Notes under the pieces: generated by a model
Told to the model about the DNA's origin: nothing
Seen by the model: the letters and a program-made list of their open reading frames with translations, nothing else
The model's database searches: none
Part shown: positions 1-7,008 of the stretch, piece by piece
How the letters are laid out: the number at the start of each line of letters is the position of its first letter
Position numbering within the stretch: the first letter of the stretch is position 1
Made by a program: the position numbers and the translations under genes
DNA from: an uncultured Oscillospiraceae bacterium
GTDB taxonomy: Bacteria; Bacillota; Clostridia; Oscillospirales; Oscillospiraceae
Length of the DNA: 15,761 nucleotides
Direction: 5' to 3'
Assembly (NCBI GenBank): GCA_910587395.1
Contig: CAJULJ010000060.1
Coordinates: forward strand, 1 to 15,761

Positions 1-33
1 CCAAATTCGTTGTATTGCCATTTGGCTCCTCGT

Positions 34-1296
34 TTATTGACGACACCATCTAGCGTAGGCCAGGGTCATGAATTTTTCCGCACGGGTCAGGAACTCCGCC
101 TGGTCCATGTCATTGGCGCACACGTTCACATGGACGTTGCCGTCTCCTGCGTGGCCGCTGGCCCGGACTGCCAGTCCCACCTGCTCCTCCAGGGAGAACA
201 CGTAGTTCACGAACTCCGGGATGCGGGGGATGGGAACCACCACATCGCACTCATCGTTGAGTTTGAAATCGGTGAGGATAGCCTCCAGCGTGGCTCCCCG
301 CACCGCCCAGGCGTTGCGCAGAGCCTCCGGGGTGTCATAGACGATGATGTCCATGGCCCCGTTTTCCAGACATACTTCCGCAGCCCACTCCATCCGATCC
401 GCCACAGATTCACCCCGGGCGCACTCAAAGGTTGTGAGCAGGTAAGCGCCCACCTCCTGCCCCTCGCTGGTGCCGGGGAAAACCGTCTTTTCCAGGAACC
501 GCTCAATGGACACCACCATGTCCCGCCCCAGAAACTCCAGCGCCTGGGGGTCCAGCCCCGACATTTTAATTCGGGGAACGCAGGAGATAGCCTCGTCCAG
601 GCTGGAGAACAGAGCCAGCAGGCTGAAGGTCTCCCCCGGCTGGGGCAGCACCCGCAGGCTCACCTCGGTGATGATGCCCAGGGTGCCCTCAGAGCCCACC
701 ATCAGCTGGAGCAGGTTGTAGCCCGAGCTGGTCTTGGTCACCTCGCCGCCCAGGCGAATGATTTCGCCGCAGGGCAGCACCACCGTCATGGCCCGCACAT
801 AGTCCCGGGTGGCGCCGTACTTCACGGCCCGCATCCCTCCGGCGTTCACCGCCACATTGCCGCCGATGGTGGCGAACTTTTCCCCCGGATCAGGGGGGTA
901 GAACACGCCCTTCTCCTGGCAGGCGTTAGCCAGGTCGTTGAGCAGTACGCCGGCCTGGACCCGCACCGCGAAGTTATCCAGGTCCCAGCTCAGGATCTTG
1001 TTCATCTTCTGGGTGTCGATGACTACACCGCCGTGGGTGGGCACACAGCCGCCGCACAGCCCGGTGCCGGTGCCCCGGGGCACAATGGGAACATCGCTAT
1101 CATAGCACAGCTTGCAGACCGCCGCCACCTCCTCGGTGGTGAGGCATTCCACCGCCGCGTCGGGCATGTGCTGGCCGTAAGTCGGGGCCTCGTCCCGGGC
1201 GTAATCCGGATTCAGGTCCTCGCCGGTGTATACCCGGCCCGGAACCGCCGCGTTCAGCTGTTCCAGCAGCTCGGGGGTCAAATTTTGATGCGCCAT
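34..1296 (-). CDS. FAD-binding 2-hydroxyacid dehydrogenase, GlcD/D-lactate dehydrogenase type, C-terminally truncated
   Basis: Flavoenzyme expected to oxidise a 2-hydroxyacid to a 2-oxoacid. Of the 420 residues, about 50-230 form the FAD-binding PCMH domain: VPRGTGTGLCGG near 72-83, FATIGGNVAVNAGG near 141-154, and GSEGTLGIITEV. The later FAD-oxidase C-terminal domain carries HAGDGNVHVNV near 382-392. The protein follows the family up to MTLAYA, then reads RWCRQ and stops. It therefore lacks the Gly-rich SGEHGIG segment and the last 50-60 residues normally present in 460-480 aa homologues. The ATG at 1296 has a good site (AAGGAGAAATCAAT). It lies 43 bp after buk on the same strand, which suggests that it feeds the 2-oxoacid oxidoreductase and Ptb-Buk. 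Its exact hydroxyacid substrate is unknown, and the truncation probably inactivates it. Confidence 0.85.
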   Translation of the reverse strand: MAHQNLTPELLEQLNAAVPGRVYTGEDLNPDYARDEAPTYGQHMPDAAVECLTTEEVAAVCKLCYDSDVPIVPRGTGTGLCGGCVPTHGGVVIDTQKMNKILSWDLDNFAVRVQAGVLLNDLANACQEKGVFYPPDPGEKFATIGGNVAVNAGGMRAVKYGATRDYVRAMTVVLPCGEIIRLGGEVTKTSSGYNLLQLMVGSEGTLGIITEVSLRVLPQPGETFSLLALFSSLDEAISCVPRIKMSGLDPQALEFLGRDMVVSIERFLEKTVFPGTSEGQEVGAYLLTTFECARGESVADRMEWAAEVCLENGAMDIIVYDTPEALRNAWAVRGATLEAILTDFKLNDECDVVVPIPRIPEFVNYVFSLEEQVGLAVRASGHAGDGNVHVNVCANDMDQAEFLTRAEKFMTLAYARWCRQ

Positions 1297-1339
1297 ATTG
1301 ATTTCTCCTTTTTATGTCTCATTTTTTGAGGCATTCCGG

Positions 1340-2422
1340 TCAGTAGCCCGGATTCTCGACTTTTGTATAGGTCTTGGCCGTCTCCTCTTTCCGAAGCACA
1401 CGCAGGCCGCCCAGGGCCAGAGACAGCATCTCATCCTCGCCGGGATAGACTACGACAGGCGCAATGAAGTCCACCCGGTCTCGGATGAAGCTGGTGATGT
1501 ACTGAGAGTAGGCAATACCACCGGTGAGCAGGATGGCATCCACCCGACCACACACATTCGGGGCGCATTTGGCGATATTTTTGGCGATGCTCAGCGCCAT
1601 AGCTTCATAGATGAGTTTGGCGTGTTCATCCCCCGCCTCGATCCGTTTTTCCACCTCTCTGGCATCGGTGGTGCCCAGGTGGGCCATCAGCCCGCCCTGC
1701 CGCTTGACCAGCTTCATCATGGAGCCGTAGGTATGCTCCCCGTCGAAACACATTTTAATCACATCGAACATGGGCAGACCACCGGCGCGCTCTGGGGAAA
1801 AGGGCCCCTCCTCGTCGCTGATGAAGTCCTCGATGCGCCCGTTGTTGTGGAGGTTGACGGAGATGCCGCCCCCCATGTGGGCCACAATGACCGTGATGTT
1901 CTCATAGCGTTTGCCGCTCTCCCTGGCATACCGCATGGCGGCGGCTCGGGTGTTCAGGTTGTGGCCCATCCCCTTCCGGCGGAAGGCGGTGAGGCCAGTG
2001 ATCTTGTTGATGGGCAGCAGCTCGTCCACGGTGATGCCGTCGTAGATGTAAGCGGGGATATTGTGCTCCACGCTGATGGCCCGGGCGATCATGGCCCCCA
2101 CATTGGAGGCGTGCTCGTTTTGGGGCTTGTTTTTGAGCTGCCACACCATATCGTCGTTGATCTCATAGGCCCCCGCCTGAATAGGGGTGAGCAGCCCGCC
2201 CCGGGACACGATGCCGGACAGGCTGTCCAGGGCCACGCCGTGCTTTTCCAGTGTGCTGACCACCAGCTCCTTGCGGAACTCATATTGCTCCGCCACATGG
2301 TCGAAGGGAGCCAGCTCTTCGGGGGAGTGGTCGATGGACTCGATGAACAACGGCGTCTCTCCCTCAAAGACACCGATTTTGGTGGAGGTGGAACCGGGAT
2401 TCAGAATCAGCAGTTTTTCCAT
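1340..2422 (-). CDS. buk: Butyrate kinase (branched-chain acid kinase)
   Basis: Acetokinase-family enzyme of 360 aa, the usual length for butyrate kinases. It transfers phosphate from butyryl- or branched acyl-phosphate to ADP, giving the free acid and ATP in the cytoplasm. The N-terminal phosphate-binding motif LILNPGSTSTK is at residues 5-15. The central VAHMGGGISVNLHNNGRIED and the later LLTGGIAYS nucleotide-binding segments are intact. The reading frame is open 34 codons further upstream, but the ATG at 2422 has an AGGAGG site seven bases ahead and starts MEKLLILNPG as in the family, so the upstream codons are not used. It starts 10 bp after the ptb second half. No damage is visible in this gene, unlike its neighbours. 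Isobutyrate or isovalerate as product is inferred from the VOR-type genes nearby. Confidence 0.95.
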   Translation of the reverse strand: MEKLLILNPGSTSTKIGVFEGETPLFIESIDHSPEELAPFDHVAEQYEFRKELVVSTLEKHGVALDSLSGIVSRGGLLTPIQAGAYEINDDMVWQLKNKPQNEHASNVGAMIARAISVEHNIPAYIYDGITVDELLPINKITGLTAFRRKGMGHNLNTRAAAMRYARESGKRYENITVIVAHMGGGISVNLHNNGRIEDFISDEEGPFSPERAGGLPMFDVIKMCFDGEHTYGSMMKLVKRQGGLMAHLGTTDAREVEKRIEAGDEHAKLIYEAMALSIAKNIAKCAPNVCGRVDAILLTGGIAYSQYITSFIRDRVDFIAPVVVYPGEDEMLSLALGGLRVLRKEETAKTYTKVENPGY

Positions 2423-2432
2423 AAAAGCCTCC

Positions 2433-2969
2433 TTATCGAGCCGCAGCGGCGGCCAGCACGATGGACAGGTATTTCTCCTCCGGCGTAGAACCACGGCTGA
2501 CCATACCGATGGGGCACTTGGCACCCACGATGAAGCCCGCCATCTTGGCCCCGGCGGTGACGGTGAGCATTTTGCCCATCAGGTTGCCCGCGTGGATGTT
2601 GGGGGCAACCAGCACGTCGCAGTCGCTGGCGCAGGGACTCTCGAACCCTTTGAAATCGGCAATCTCCTTGCTGACGGCGCAGTCATAGGAGATGGGGCCC
2701 TCAATGATGCAGCCGGTAATCTCCCCCCGCAGGTTCATCTGCTTCAAAGCGTCGCCCTCCACAGTTTCGGGCATCTTGGGATTGAGCTTCTCTACGCAGG
2801 CCACGATACCCACCTTGGGGCAGTCGTAGCCCATGGTATGCAGCGCGCCCACAGTGTTCTCGATGATAGCCTTCTTCTGCTCCAGGGTGGGATAGGTCAC
2901 CATGCCGCCGTCCACAGGCAGGAGGAGTTTGTGGTAAGAGGGCACCTCAAAGGCAGTGAAGTGGCTCAT
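2433..2969 (-). CDS. ptb: Phosphate butyryltransferase, C-terminal part (gene split by frameshift)
   Basis: This 178-aa ORF matches the second part of phosphate acetyl/butyryltransferases, which exchange CoA for phosphate on an acyl-CoA. Family-like segments are MSHFTAFEVPSYHKLLLPVDGGM at the start, LNPKMPETVEGDALKQMN, and the substrate-loop region EGPISYDCAVSKEIADFKG. These are followed by VAPNIHAGNLMGKML and the C-terminal CPIGMVSRGST. It overlaps the N-terminal ORF by the four bases ATGA. The two pieces together give about 300 aa, the normal size of a single-chain Ptb, and join with no missing homology. It may be made by coupled translation at the overlap, but no ribosome site of its own suits an ancestral start here. 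Confidence 0.88.
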   Translation of the reverse strand: MSHFTAFEVPSYHKLLLPVDGGMVTYPTLEQKKAIIENTVGALHTMGYDCPKVGIVACVEKLNPKMPETVEGDALKQMNLRGEITGCIIEGPISYDCAVSKEIADFKGFESPCASDCDVLVAPNIHAGNLMGKMLTVTAGAKMAGFIVGAKCPIGMVSRGSTPEEKYLSIVLAAAAAR

Positions 2970-3340
2970 GACGCCTCCCCCTTGCCCAGGCCGTGCTCCT
3001 TGTCCACCACCGCCTTGAGCAGCACGGAGGTGTCCAGCTTGCCCTTCATCAGGAAGTCGGCTTTCCCGTCCCGGACCAGGCCCACGGCACGGTGGGCGGA
3101 TTCGGCCAAATCGGGCACGTCGATGATGTCCTCAGGGGCCACTGCCTCCCCCAGGCGGGCCAGGGCCTCGTTGATGAGGGCCTTGTCCCCCACCAGGACA
3201 GGGTGGGCGATGCCCTCTTTCCGGGCGTGGAGGACGGCCTCAATGGTGTGTTCGTCCCCAGCGGCGGCCACGGCCATCCGGGACACATGGGGATGGCCCT
3301 TCTGGTGCTCGATCAGTTCATCAAAGGTTTTGAAAACCAT
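2966..3340 (-). CDS. ptb: Phosphate butyryltransferase, N-terminal part (gene split by frameshift)
   Basis: This 124-aa ORF is the first part of Ptb: MVFKTFDELIEHQKG, then RMAVAAAGDEHTIEAVLHARKEGIAHPVLVGD, and FLMKGKLDTSVLLKAVVDKEHGLGKG. It ends four codons after the point where single-chain homologues run on into the MSHF segment of the next ORF. The G run at 2977-2981 (minus strand) has five bases; one more G would join both frames as GKGGGVMSHF. The ATG at 3340 is preferred to a TTG at 3364 because AAAGGAAG lies about ten bases upstream of it and within the longer reading. It is the first gene of a ptb-buk-dehydrogenase operon, divergent from gntR. Alternatives are a true pseudogene, a sequencing error, or coupled expression of two halves. 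Confidence 0.86.
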   Translation of the reverse strand: MVFKTFDELIEHQKGHPHVSRMAVAAAGDEHTIEAVLHARKEGIAHPVLVGDKALINEALARLGEAVAPEDIIDVPDLAESAHRAVGLVRDGKADFLMKGKLDTSVLLKAVVDKEHGLGKGEAS

Positions 3341-3388
3341 GGCGGGTGCTTCCTTTCTTGTCAATTTTTTCTAACTTAAATTTTTTTC

Positions 3389-3416
3389 TTGCAATTCCAA
3401 GGACAGCCGCTATAAT
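3389..3416 (+). promoter_or_regulatory. Promoter of the GntR regulator gene
   Basis: TTGCAA (3389-3394) and a perfect TATAAT (3411-3416) are 16 bp apart and point toward the regulator gene at 3463. The -10 box abuts the candidate operator at 3416-3433, so bound repressor would block initiation. No equally clear promoter for the divergent ptb operon was found in this 122-bp gap. Confidence 0.7.
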
Positions 3417-3433
3417 ATATTTTACAAGATATA
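3416..3433. promoter_or_regulatory. Candidate operator of the GntR regulator (imperfect palindrome)
   Basis: TATATTTTACAAGATATA is an imperfect 18-bp inverted repeat that agrees at 16 of 18 positions with the perfect palindrome at 6916-6933. It starts at the last base of the gntR -10 box and lies in the divergent gap, so it could control both gntR and ptb-buk. The assignment to this regulator is inference from position. Confidence 0.6.
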
Positions 3434-3462
3434 GCGAATTTCCGCAGAAATGGGGATGCGGC

Positions 3463-4116
3463 ATGGCGGGCATCAAACGGGCTTCTCTGGTGGATCAGAC
3501 ATATCAAAGGCTGCGGGAGGACATCATCACGCTGAAAATTCCCATGGGAACCCGGCTCAACGCCAGCGAGCTCCAGGCGGAACTGGAGGTGAGCAGTACC
3601 CCGATCCGGGAAGCCCTCAACCGCCTCCGGCAGGAGGAGCTGATTGTCAATGAAAACAATATCGGCGCCAGCGTCCTCACCCTGGACGCCCACGACGTGA
3701 GGGAAATCCACGAGCTGGCCCTGACCCTCCAGCAGGCTGCGGTGCGTCTGGCCATGAAAAGCGGGGACCGGGAGGTAATGGCTCAGGAGATCAATGCCCA
3801 GATCGAGCGCTATCAGAACGCCCGGAGCTCCCGGGATCGGGTGAAGGCGGTGCACAACCTGATTGGGGTGTTCTACCACCACTGCGGCAATCAGCGGCTG
3901 GACCGAAGCATGGTGGCCATCCAGGGTCAGGTACTGCTGTTACGGTACATCTATGCGGAATGTCCGGGAAACGAAGACCATTTGGCTGACCTGACGCAGA
4001 TGTACGACGGTGTAGTTCAGGGAAATGTTGATTTGATTTGCGATGCTTTTCAGCGATATGGGGAGCGGTCCGTACCCGCTATCCAGGCGTGGCTGGAAAA
4101 GAACCGCCGCACATAG
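3463..4116 (+). CDS. GntR-family transcriptional regulator (FadR/FCD subgroup)
   Basis: A 217-aa cytoplasmic DNA-binding regulator. Residues about 8-75 form the winged helix-turn-helix, with the typical opening YQRLREDIITLKIPMGTRL, the recognition helix region LEVSSTPIREALNRL and the wing EELIVNENN. Residues about 85-215 are an all-helical effector domain of FCD type, beginning DVREIHELALTLQQAAVRLAM. The ATG at 3463 starts MAGIKRASLVDQTYQ; the frame is open further upstream, but that stretch contains the promoter. The ribosome site is weak. It sits between the two metabolic operons, divergent from ptb-buk and convergent with vorC, so it is the likely local regulator, perhaps sensing a 2-oxo- or 2-hydroxyacid. 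The effector is not deducible. Confidence 0.9.
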   Translation: MAGIKRASLVDQTYQRLREDIITLKIPMGTRLNASELQAELEVSSTPIREALNRLRQEELIVNENNIGASVLTLDAHDVREIHELALTLQQAAVRLAMKSGDREVMAQEINAQIERYQNARSSRDRVKAVHNLIGVFYHHCGNQRLDRSMVAIQGQVLLLRYIYAECPGNEDHLADLTQMYDGVVQGNVDLICDAFQRYGERSVPAIQAWLEKNRRT

Positions 4117-4133
4117 TATACGGATTCCCGCAA

Positions 4134-4163
4134 GGGCCGGCTCAGATGGAGCCGGCCCTTTTT
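4134..4163 (+). terminator. Rho-independent terminator after the GntR gene
   Basis: A perfect 10-bp stem, GGGCCGGCTC with GAGCCGGCCC, has a 5-base loop and is followed by five T. It lies 17 bp after the gntR stop and separates it from the convergent vorC. Confidence 0.93.
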
Positions 4164-4179
4164 GCGAAACAGAACAAAA

Positions 4180-4731
4180 TCAGGCCCGCTGTTCCCGGCC
4201 CAGCTTCAAGCCGGTCTCAAACGCCTGCTTGTTCAACGGCAGCAGCTTGGGCTTTTTGCCCAGCTTGTGCTCAATGGTGGACCATACCACCTCGGGAGGC
4301 ACCACCTCGGTATAGCCCCCATACACACCCAGCATGATGACATTGAGCACCTTAGCGTTGCCCATCTCCAGGGCCATCTCGGTGACGGGGGCTTTTACCA
4401 GCTTCACATCGTCCCGGTCCACGTCCTTCTCATCCACGATAGAGCTGTTGATGAACAGGGTGCCGCCGGACTTGAGGGTTTTCAGAAACTTGCTCAGAGA
4501 AGGTCCATTCATGACAATGAGGTCATCCATCACGTCCCCCAGGGGAGCGCCGATCATCCCGTCGGAGATGACCACGAAGCAGTTGGCGGTGCCGCCCCGC
4601 TGCTCCGCGCCGTAGGAGGGGAAGAAGGTGACGTTCCTGTCAGTGGCGTCGCAGGTGGCGGACGCCAGGAATTTACCCAGAGTCATGACGCCCTGGCCAC
4701 CGAAACCGGCTACACACAGATTGGTTTCCAT
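4180..4731 (-). CDS. vorC: 2-oxoacid:ferredoxin oxidoreductase gamma subunit (VorC/KorC type)
   Basis: A 183-aa gamma subunit of a coenzyme A-acylating 2-oxoacid:ferredoxin oxidoreductase. The diagnostic CVAGFGGQGVMTLGKFLA is at residues 6-23, followed by TFFPSYGAEQRGGTANCFVVIS, both standard for this subunit. It helps form the active complex that turns a 2-oxoacid and CoA into acyl-CoA, CO2 and reduced ferredoxin. The start at 4731 has AAGGGGGT at good spacing; longer readings upstream fall inside vorA. It follows vorA by 14 bp and is the last gene of the operon. Whether the natural substrate is a branched-chain 2-oxoacid, 2-oxoglutarate or another cannot be fixed from sequence; the ptb-buk neighbours favour branched or short-chain acids. 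Confidence 0.92.
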   Translation of the reverse strand: METNLCVAGFGGQGVMTLGKFLASATCDATDRNVTFFPSYGAEQRGGTANCFVVISDGMIGAPLGDVMDDLIVMNGPSLSKFLKTLKSGGTLFINSSIVDEKDVDRDDVKLVKAPVTEMALEMGNAKVLNVIMLGVYGGYTEVVPPEVVWSTIEHKLGKKPKLLPLNKQAFETGLKLGREQRA

Positions 4732-4745
4732 ATTTCTGTACCCCC

Positions 4746-5483
4746 TTATCTGTCGCGGACGACGCCCAGCGGAAACTCGGGCAGCATCTTCTGCTCGATG
4801 AAGTCCAAGGACTCCAGCGGGTCCAGGCCCCAATTGGTGGGGCAGCTGGTGACAATCTCCACCATGGAGAAGCCTTTGCCATCAAGCTGGTTCTGGAACG
4901 CCTTTTTGATGGCGTTCTTGGTTTTGATGACGTTCTGGGGCGTGTTACAACTGGTACGCTCCAGATAGCGGGGCGCGGTGAGCTGGTTGAGGATCTCGCA
5001 CATATGCATGGGATAGCCGTGCTCCTCGGCGATGCGGCTCTTGGGGGCGGTGGACGCCTTCATGCCCAGCAGGGTGGTGGGAGCCATCTGGCCGCCGGTC
5101 ATGCCGTAGATGCCGTTGTTGATGAAGATGACGGTGATGTTCTCACCCCGGTTGGCGGCGGAGATGGACTCACCCAGGCCGATGGAGGCAAAGTCGCCAT
5201 CCCCTTGATAGGTGAAAATCAGGCTGTCCGGGCTGGTGCGCTTCATGCCGGTGGCCACGGCACAGGCGCGGCCGTGGGGGGCGGTGATGGTGTCATAGGC
5301 GATGTAATCCATATGGAGGCCGCAGCAACCGATGCCGGTGATGGCCACAGCCTTGTCCACCAGCTTCATCTCGTCCAGCACCTCGCCGATGAGCTTGATA
5401 ACGGTGGAGTGCATACAGCCGGGGCAGAAACCGGAGACTTTGTCCTCCTGGATGGTGGTGGTGCGGGAATAAATCTTTTCCAT
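4746..5483 (-). CDS. vorA: 2-oxoacid:ferredoxin oxidoreductase beta subunit, thiamine diphosphate-binding (VorA/KorB type)
   Basis: A 245-aa catalytic beta subunit. The N-terminal CPGC at residues 20-23 and a Cys pair at 53-54 match the cluster- and cofactor-proximal cysteines of the family. The thiamine diphosphate/Mg motif begins with GDGD at 94-97 and ends with NN at 122-123 plus YGMTGGQ at 126-132. The length is normal for VOR/KOR beta chains. The ATG at 5483 has a GGGGGAA site and lies 15 bp after vorB. All catalytic motifs look intact although the partner alpha chain VorB is truncated, so the complex is probably not functional unless the missing part is encoded elsewhere. Confidence 0.94.
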   Translation of the reverse strand: MEKIYSRTTTIQEDKVSGFCPGCMHSTVIKLIGEVLDEMKLVDKAVAITGIGCCGLHMDYIAYDTITAPHGRACAVATGMKRTSPDSLIFTYQGDGDFASIGLGESISAANRGENITVIFINNGIYGMTGGQMAPTTLLGMKASTAPKSRIAEEHGYPMHMCEILNQLTAPRYLERTSCNTPQNVIKTKNAIKKAFQNQLDGKGFSMVEIVTSCPTNWGLDPLESLDFIEQKMLPEFPLGVVRDR

Positions 5484-5498
5484 GTCTCTCGTTCCCCC

Positions 5499-6359
5499 TT
5501 ACTTCGACAGGATGGCGTCCACGGCATTGAGGACGGCTTCCCGGCTCATGATGTTACCGCCGGAGCACAGGCAGGTTTCGATGGGGCAGCGGCCCTTCAC
5601 GCCCATGCGCACATCCTGGACCAGTTGGGCGGGGATGGACATCTCCACGTCCAGGACAGCTTTGCACACGTTATAGTCGATGTGATCAAAGGCGGCGAAG
5701 GGGAAGGGATGGACGGTGATGGGCCGGATAAGGCCCACCTTCTTCCCGGCGGCCCGGCACAGGTCTATGGCGGGCTTGCCGATGCGGGCACACACACCGT
5801 AAGCAGCGATGACCACCTCCGCGTCCTTCACCATGTACTCCTCCACCTGGATGTCCTTCTCCCAGGAGGCGTACAGCGCGGCGGCTTTTTCGTTCTCCGC
5901 CTGCATGGTCTGGGTGTTCCACTGGCCGGGCTGTATCCAGGAGCGGTTGGCGTAGTCCAGTTTGTGGCCGGTGCAGGCCCACTTGGCCTTTTTCGCCTTG
6001 AGGGTGGCAATCTCATCGTCGGACTTCATCTCGGGCAGCTCCACCGGCTCCATCATGGTGCCGATGACACCGTCCGCCAGAACGAGCACCGGGTTGCGGT
6101 CCCGGTCGGCATAATCGAAGGCGGCGTAGGTCAGATCCACTGCCTCCTGGACGGTGGAGGGAGCCAGCACGATCATCTCAAAGCCGCCGTTGCCGCTGGC
6201 CTTGGTGGCCTGGAGGTAGTCCTGCTGGGCTGGCTGGATGGCGCCCACGCCGGGGCCTCCCCGGGAAATGTTGGCGTACACGATGGGGATTCGGGCGGCG
6301 GCACAGTAGGAAATGCCCTCGCTCTTCAGGGCGATACCGGGGGAGGAGGATGAGGTCAT
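5499..6359 (-). pseudogene. vorB: 2-oxoacid:ferredoxin oxidoreductase alpha subunit, N-terminally truncated
   Basis: The ORF gives 286 aa of a family usually about 350-360 aa. It opens in the middle of the conserved core, MTSSSSPGIALKSEGISY, and continues normally through SRGGPGVGAIQPAQQDY and NPVLVLADGVIGTMMEP to a complete C-terminus. The frame reads a few more family-like codons upstream (FTFHS) to about 6372, then turns into sequence belonging to the upstream NTPase gene. About 65-70 N-terminal residues, the native start and its ribosome site are missing. The ATG at 6359 overlaps the NTPase stop as ATGA, so some coupled translation could occur, but this is a chance start inside the core domain. 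Loss of the N-terminal pyrimidine-binding part should abolish function. Confidence 0.88.
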
Positions 6360-6745
6360 GCTGTGGAAGGTGAATTCAAGTAGGGGGCAAAGCAGCCAAT
6401 GGAGCAGGCACCAATGTGGTCCCCTCCCACATCCAGAACCACTGGACTGTTTTTGTCCCGTAGCAGAGGTACCACGCCGCCCACCAGGGTGGGTGCATCC
6501 ATGAACTGCTCCTGATAATGTACAATGACACCAGACTCCTCCAGTTTGGCCTCGGCATCCCGAGAGCGGAACAGAGGTTTAGTCATATCCAGGTCAAAAA
6601 AATGAACGGGCCGCCCCACAGACTTTGTCAGCAATTTGGTGAAGCTGATGGCAATTTCGCTCTTGCCGCTACCGGCTTCTCCCAAAAAGACAAAGTTGTG
6701 ATGCGGCCCGTTGGAGCCCGCATAGAAATTTCCTTTTTCGTTCAT
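6356..6745 (-). pseudogene. P-loop NTPase of the oxidoreductase operon, C-terminally truncated
   Basis: This is a 129-aa fragment of a MinD/ParA-like nucleotide-binding protein. The Walker A motif GEAGSGKSE is at about residues 22-30. FFDLDMTKPLFRSRDAEAKL resembles the switch region of this fold, and PVVLDVGGDHIGA is the Walker B region. The fold should continue past CFAPYLN, but the frame enters vorB DNA at about 6377 and ends after five unrelated codons. The ATG at 6745 has GAGGTGA upstream, so it is a true gene start and probably the first gene of the vor operon. Its role is not known to me; similar ATPases beside such operons suggest assembly or regulation, which is inference. Confidence 0.7.
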
Positions 6746-6813
6746 CTCACGTCACCTCGTTCCTTCCTGGTAAGACCAGTATACGGCCGGCCACGCGGAA
6801 AAGCAATAGAAAT

Positions 6814-6842
6814 ATTATATTTTATACTTTGTGTAATATAAA
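6814..6842 (-). promoter_or_regulatory. Candidate promoter of the NTPase-vor operon
   Basis: Read on the minus strand, TTTATA (6837-6842) and a perfect TATAAT (6814-6819) are 17 bp apart, about 70 bp before the NTPase start. The -35 box is weak, as expected for a regulated promoter. It lies inside the inverted repeat at 6817-6846. Confidence 0.45.
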
Positions 6843-6846
6843 ATAT
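6817..6846. repeat. Perfect 10-bp inverted repeat over the vor promoter
   Basis: ATATTTTATA (6817-6826) and TATAAAATAT (6837-6846) are exact reverse complements separated by 10 bp. The left arm shares TATATTTTA with the operator by gntR. It may be a second, wider-spaced regulator site; the region is very AT-rich, so chance is not excluded. Confidence 0.5.
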
Positions 6847-6915
6847 CAACAGCGCACGGGGACAGTAAAAAATAGTAAGTTCAGCACTGGACAGATTCTC
6901 ACATTCTTAATATTA

Positions 6916-6933
6916 TATATTTTGCAAAATATA
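6916..6933. promoter_or_regulatory. Perfect 18-bp palindrome, candidate GntR-family operator
   Basis: TATATTTTGCAAAATATA is a perfect palindrome upstream of the NTPase-vor operon. It differs at only two bases from the site overlapping the gntR promoter at 3416-3433. TATAAT hexamers overlap it on both strands (6912-6917 minus, 6930-6935 plus), so it could control a second vor promoter, the sigma-like gene, or both. Confidence 0.6.
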
Positions 6934-7008
6934 ATTTTGTTGATTTCGACTAATGCTATGTATGTTGAGGGAATTCCCTGAGATGTTCGTCAAATCCCTG
7001 TCAGGAGG

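Noticed and set aside
34..48. Group II intron start at the dehydrogenase breakpoint (GTGTCG)
   Set aside because: It does not fit the GTGYG 5' consensus, and too little flanking sequence is present to fold.
10..1329. 439-codon plus-strand open frame opposite the FAD dehydrogenase
   Set aside because: It is antisense to a protein with full GlcD motifs, and its His/Gly/Ala-rich composition is typical of a GC-rich shadow frame.
1298..3379. Long plus-strand frames opposite buk and ptb
   Set aside because: They lack ribosome sites and family features; the minus-strand genes explain the open frames.
5004..6353. 449-codon plus-strand frame opposite vorA and vorB
   Set aside because: It is repetitive His/Gly/Val composition from the antisense of high-GC coding DNA, and it ends at the vorB boundary.
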